Source: Anaerolineales bacterium
GTDB lineage: Bacteria > Chloroflexota > Anaerolineae > Anaerolineales > Villigracilaceae
Assembly (NCBI GenBank): GCA_016928525.1
Contig: JAFGKO010000002.1
Coordinates: forward strand, 1-16,147
Length of the DNA: 16,147 nt
Direction: 5' to 3'
Shown piece after piece: positions 13,576 to 16,147 of this stretch (positions are counted from its first letter, which is position 1; each line of letters starts with the position of its first letter). The notes under the pieces are model-generated. The model saw nothing but the letters and a program-made list of their open reading frames with translations. It was not told the DNA's origin and did no database searches. A program made the position numbers and the translations under genes.

Positions 13576-14030
13576 TATGATGTGCTCACTACAATTTCAT
13601 CAGGATTTACCATTACAACTAGCTTGTCCCCATACGTGATCCCTGGTATTGGCCTGGCAATCACTTCCAGCAGTGAAGGGTTCTGGAAGTGGCGTAGTTT
13701 GGTCTCCGGGTGGGGATAGTAGACCCAGCCATCGTATTCGATTTCCTTGTAAATCACTTTGCAGCGCGAGAAGGAAAAATGCTCCGGGGGATGCAGGTCC
13801 GTCCACTCGACGTGCTGGAAGGTAAATTCCGGTTTCACTATTGTGAAAGTGAACGGGTGGATGTCGATGTTAAGCGTACCGTTGAAATAACCGTCCAGGT
13901 CCAGCCCGCGTGCCTTGAAGAGAGGGCGTTGACGGTCCAGGGTGCCGTAGGGATAATCCCTGGACGGGCCGGAGGCAACGCGGTAGCCTTCCACCAGGAT
14001 ACCGTGAATTGACATCCAATTACTGCTCAT
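13575..14030 (-). CDS. RibK/DUF120-like protein, function unknown
   Basis: The protein has 151 residues with no signal peptide. Several blocks resemble archaeal CTP-dependent riboflavin kinase (DUF120): EGYRVASG near the start (16-21), GYFNGTLNIDI (48-57, GTLN shared), a DGWVYYP strand (100-106), NPSLLEVIARP (117-127), and a closing GDKLVVMV (134-141). The glycine-rich GLGEG loop expected for nucleotide binding is replaced by GPSRDYPYG, so kinase activity is doubtful. The comparison is from memory of the family. The ATG overlaps the stop of the upstream histidine kinase (ATGA), so this is the third gene of a regulator-kinase-RibK-like operon; an internal ATG at 14015 is an alternative start. 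It might be a flavin- or nucleotide-binding partner or an effector of the sensor system. Confidence 0.7.
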   Translation of the reverse strand: MSSNWMSIHGILVEGYRVASGPSRDYPYGTLDRQRPLFKARGLDLDGYFNGTLNIDIHPFTFTIVKPEFTFQHVEWTDLHPPEHFSFSRCKVIYKEIEYDGWVYYPHPETKLRHFQNPSLLEVIARPIPGITYGDKLVVMVNPDEIVVSTS

Positions 14031-15109
14031 GCAGGCAACTCAATTGTGAAGGTCGTCCCCTTGCCCAATTCACTTTCGGCCGTGATCGTGCCGCCATGCG
14101 CCAGCACAAGCTGTTTTGTGATCGCCAGTCCCAGGCCGCTGCTGCCCTCCGTGCGCGCGCGCGATTTGTCGCCGCGCCAGAAGCGGTCGAAGATGTAGGG
14201 CAGGTCTGTTGCCGGGATGCCTGCGCCGGTGTCACTGACGGTGATGTGCGCACCATCGTCAGTGGTTTCGCCGCGCAGGGTGATACTTCCCTTTTCGGGG
14301 GTGTGGCGCAGGGCATTTGTCAGCAGATTGGCGAGCACCTGGATCAGGCGGTCGTAGTCGGCGTTGAGTTCGGGGAATGGGGCGGGAACGTCCACGCGCA
14401 GGTCCACGTTTTGGGCGGCGGCGTGGGATTCGAACCCGGCGGCGGCATCGGTTAATAGATCGGCAAGCAGGAAACGGGTGGGATGAAGCGGGAGTTGCCC
14501 GGCTTCGGCCAGCGAGAGTGTCTGCAAGTCGTCTACCAGGCGTGCCAGCAAGCGCGTCTCGTCCAGTATGTCGGTGATGTTCTCCGGCGTGGGCTCATAG
14601 ACGCCGTCCAGCATGCCTTCGAGATTGCCCTGGATGATGTGCAACGGTGTGCGCAGTTCATGGGCGACGTCAGCGGTCAGGTTGCGGCGTTGCCCCTCGG
14701 CGCGTTCCAGCTCGGCCACCATATTGTTGAAACGGCGCGCCAGGTCCCCCAAGGGGCCGCGGTTGCTTTCGCGCAGGCGCACGCTCAGGTCACCACGGGC
14801 GATGGCATCGGTAGCGGACATGATATCGGCAAAAGGCGTACCCAGACGGCGAAAAGCCAACCCACCCAGCAGGAAGGATACCAGTGTGAATCCCAATGGG
14901 ATGCCGCAAACAGCGACCAGCAGGCCACTACGGAAATGGTCGGGGATGGTTTGGCCAGTGAGCAGATAAATGATGATGCCGATGGCCGCCAGGAAAAAAA
15001 CAGAAATGCCGCCGAAAATAAGTGCAAAACGCCAAAAGATGAAGCGACGGTTGCGCTGCCAGGGTGGTCTGAAGTGATGGCGATGCTCCCGCCAATCGTG
15101 ATGTCTCAT
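14027..15109 (-). CDS. Membrane sensor histidine kinase (BaeS-like)
   Basis: The protein has 360 residues. A basic, His-rich N terminus is followed by two membrane helices (about 28-50 and 62-85) with only a short loop between, a HAMP domain (about 86-138) and the phospho-acceptor H150 in ADVAHELRTPL. The ATPase domain has NLLTNALRHT, DTGAGI, the F box IFDRFWRGD and SSGLGLAI. All boxes are intact. The start overlaps the response regulator stop by ATGA, and its own stop overlaps the RibK-like gene. Like the first kinase in this window it lacks a sizeable periplasmic sensor domain. Confidence 0.93.
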   Translation of the reverse strand: MRHHDWREHRHHFRPPWQRNRRFIFWRFALIFGGISVFFLAAIGIIIYLLTGQTIPDHFRSGLLVAVCGIPLGFTLVSFLLGGLAFRRLGTPFADIMSATDAIARGDLSVRLRESNRGPLGDLARRFNNMVAELERAEGQRRNLTADVAHELRTPLHIIQGNLEGMLDGVYEPTPENITDILDETRLLARLVDDLQTLSLAEAGQLPLHPTRFLLADLLTDAAAGFESHAAAQNVDLRVDVPAPFPELNADYDRLIQVLANLLTNALRHTPEKGSITLRGETTDDGAHITVSDTGAGIPATDLPYIFDRFWRGDKSRARTEGSSGLGLAITKQLVLAHGGTITAESELGKGTTFTIELPA

Positions 15110-15795
15110 GTTTTCTCACCGGTGACGAAGCGGTAGCCCACGCCATAGACGGTTTCGATGAAACGTACGTTGGATGCAGACTCAAGTTTGCGACGCAGGT
15201 TCTTGACGTGCGAATCGACGCTTCTGTCCACGCCTGAGGCTGCTCCCCCGTACAAGTCATCCATCAATTGCTGACGGGTCAGGGTTTGCCCCGGGTGGCG
15301 CGCCAATACAACCAGCAGGTCGAACTCGCTAGGCGTCAGGCGCAGAGACGCGCCTTTGTATGTGACCGTGTAACGTTTGGTATCGATTTCCAATTCCCCC
15401 ACGCGGATGACCGCCGGAGCCTGGACCTCGCCCTGCGCCCGGCGCAACAGGGCGCGCACGCGCGCCACCAGTGCGCGCGGTGAGAAGGGCTTGATGATGT
15501 AGTCGTCCGCGCCAATCTCCAGCCCGACGATCTGGTCGCTCTCTTCGGAGAGCGCGGTCAGCATGATGATGGGGACATCGCTCTCGCGGCGTAAGATGCG
15601 GCAGACCTCGCGTCCGTCCATGCCGGGCAGCAACAGGTCCAACACAATCAGGTCGGGATGTTCGCGGCGTGCCATCGCCAGTGCAGACGGGCCGTCCGCG
15701 GCGGTGACCACGCGAAAGCCGTTCTTCTCGAGGTAATCGCGCGCCAGGCGCACGATCTTGGGTTCGTCATCCACGACGAGGATGAGGGAGGACAT
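15106..15795 (-). CDS. OmpR/PhoB-family response regulator
   Basis: The protein has 229 residues. The receiver carries D9/D10 in VVDDEP, phospho-acceptor D53 in IVLDLLLPG, and the conserved Lys in IIKPFSP. The winged helix spans about 127-225 and ends VYGVGYRFVTG. It forms an operon with the kinase and the RibK-like gene on the minus strand. The ATG at 15795 begins directly at the receiver. Its target genes cannot be read from the window; the upstream region is taken up by repeats beginning 25 bases before the start. Confidence 0.93.
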   Translation of the reverse strand: MSSLILVVDDEPKIVRLARDYLEKNGFRVVTAADGPSALAMARREHPDLIVLDLLLPGMDGREVCRILRRESDVPIIMLTALSEESDQIVGLEIGADDYIIKPFSPRALVARVRALLRRAQGEVQAPAVIRVGELEIDTKRYTVTYKGASLRLTPSEFDLLVVLARHPGQTLTRQQLMDDLYGGAASGVDRSVDSHVKNLRRKLESASNVRFIETVYGVGYRFVTGEKT

Positions 15796-15819
15796 AAGTG
15801 AAGTTTACCATTTACCGTA

Positions 15820-15929
15820 TGTCACTGCGAGTGAGCAGAGCGAACGCGGCAGTCTTCTGTTTCTATCAGATGAAAATTATCCTGCGCGAGGAGATTGCCA
15901 CGCCCCGCTTTGCGGGGCTCGCAATGACA
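15820..15929. repeat. Paired inverted dispersed repeat (REP/BIME-like)
   Basis: Two arms of about 40 bases face each other: 15820-15859 (TGTCACTGCGAGTGAGCAGA onward to GGCAGTCTTC) and 15888-15929, whose reverse complement starts TGTCATTGCGAGCCCCGCAA and ends GGCAATCTCCTC. The second arm has its own CCCCGC/GCGGGG hairpin. The TCATTGCGAG...GGCAATC pattern is a known type of interspersed bacterial palindrome. No gene is present. Confidence 0.72.
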
Positions 15930-15931
15930 TA

Positions 15932-16043
15932 TTGTTTCTCCGGGAATTTCCGTGGTAGATACCCGGATTTGGGGGTGTGAGCGTGCATACGCACGCTCAC
16001 ACCCCCAAATCCGGCACCCTCCCACGGAAAATCCCAAAGAACC
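15932..16043. repeat. Dispersed nested palindromic repeat, copy B
   Basis: This element of about 112 bases is the second copy of the repeat at 11230-11336. Its inner hairpin is perfect: 24 bp (15963-15986 against 15991-16014) around an ATAC loop. Outer arms (ATTTCCGTGG against CCACGGAAAAT) pair as well, so nearly the whole element folds back on itself. It ends 13 bases before the -35 box of ssrA. Confidence 0.85.
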
Positions 16044-16056
16044 TGCGATCAATAAC

Positions 16057-16084
16057 TTGTCCCGAACTGACGTTGTGTTATAAT
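16057..16084 (+). promoter_or_regulatory. Promoter of ssrA
   Basis: TTGTCC (16057-16062), a 16-base spacer and a perfect TATAAT (16079-16084) precede the tmRNA 5' end by 10 bases. A short 5' extension would be removed by RNase P. Confidence 0.72.
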
Positions 16085-16094
16085 TTGATTCCCT

Positions 16095-16147
16095 GGGGAT
16101 GCCAGGCTTCGACGGGAGAGGCTGGTCCCGGGATGCGAGCCGAGAGG
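16095..16147 (+). ncRNA. ssrA: tmRNA (ssrA), 5' part, cut by window edge
   Basis: The sequence starts GGGGATGCCAGGCTTCGACG, which matches the conserved 5' end of tmRNA: GGGG acceptor-arm strand, then the D-arm-like segment with TTCGACGGG. The RNA rescues stalled ribosomes by trans-translation with SmpB. Only the first 53 bases are in the window, so the tag-peptide frame and the 3' CCA end are not visible. Confidence 0.87.

Noticed and set aside
14483..15136. A 217-codon plus-strand frame opposite the second histidine kinase
   Set aside because: It is an antisense shadow of the BaeS-like kinase, with Gln/Arg-rich composition and no motif.
15820..16043. CRISPR array
   Set aside because: The repeats are palindromes of different families without regular spacers, and no cas genes are present.

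Overview
The window looks like a chromosomal segment from a Chloroflexota-type bacterium (Anaerolineae-like). This is inferred from the gene mix and from dispersed palindromic repeats of a kind I associate with that phylum; no marker gene in the window proves it. The genetic code is standard: UGA ends several intact genes here. Two UGA codons, however, sit exactly where thiol-disulfide oxidoreductases carry the first Cys of their CXXC motif. Each is followed by a hairpin in the right place for a bacterial SECIS, so both genes are best read as selenoprotein genes.

Layout. 1-257 (minus): two tandem Flp-type pilin genes, one cut by the window edge. 493-1894 (minus): a CcdA-like membrane electron carrier and a Met-rich thioredoxin lipoprotein. 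2052-3952 (plus): an OmpR-family response regulator and its membrane histidine kinase. 4025-6348 (plus): a Sec-containing TlpA-like lipoprotein (UINC motif), then MsrP and MsrQ, the envelope methionine-sulfoxide reductase. 6409-6633 (minus): a small membrane protein. 6719-7456 (plus): a Sec-containing DsbA-like membrane-anchored oxidoreductase (UPYC motif), probably translated from a leaderless mRNA. 7523-8188 (plus): deoxynucleoside kinase. 8275-10506 (minus): a fused two-domain phosphofructokinase with a degenerate C-terminal half. 10740-11153 (minus): a STAS-domain protein. 11446-13537 (plus): an overlapping operon of two trypsin-like proteases and a LuxR-type regulator whose receiver lacks its phosphorylation residues. 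13575-15795 (minus): a second two-component system co-transcribed with a RibK/DUF120-like protein. 16095-end (plus): the start of ssrA (tmRNA).

How it works together (inference). Bases 493-7456 read as one envelope redox-repair neighbourhood. CcdA would bring reducing power across the membrane, the thioredoxin lipoprotein and the two selenoproteins would handle periplasmic disulfides or peroxides, and MsrPQ would repair oxidised methionine. The adjacent two-component system is a good candidate regulator: 11-bp phased GTAA-type repeats lie upstream of its own operon and upstream of the UINC selenoprotein, and a GTAAG-N10-TATCAT arrangement occurs before both thioredoxin lipoprotein genes. In E. 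coli msrPQ is likewise controlled by a neighbouring two-component system (HprSR). No Sec-insertion genes (selA, selB, selC, selD) lie in the window, so the selenoprotein reading predicts them elsewhere in the genome.

Non-coding content: several strong hairpins separate convergent genes. The gaps at 11154-11445 and 15796-16094 are mostly dispersed palindromic repeats. I see nothing definite in 10507-10739 or in 381-492.
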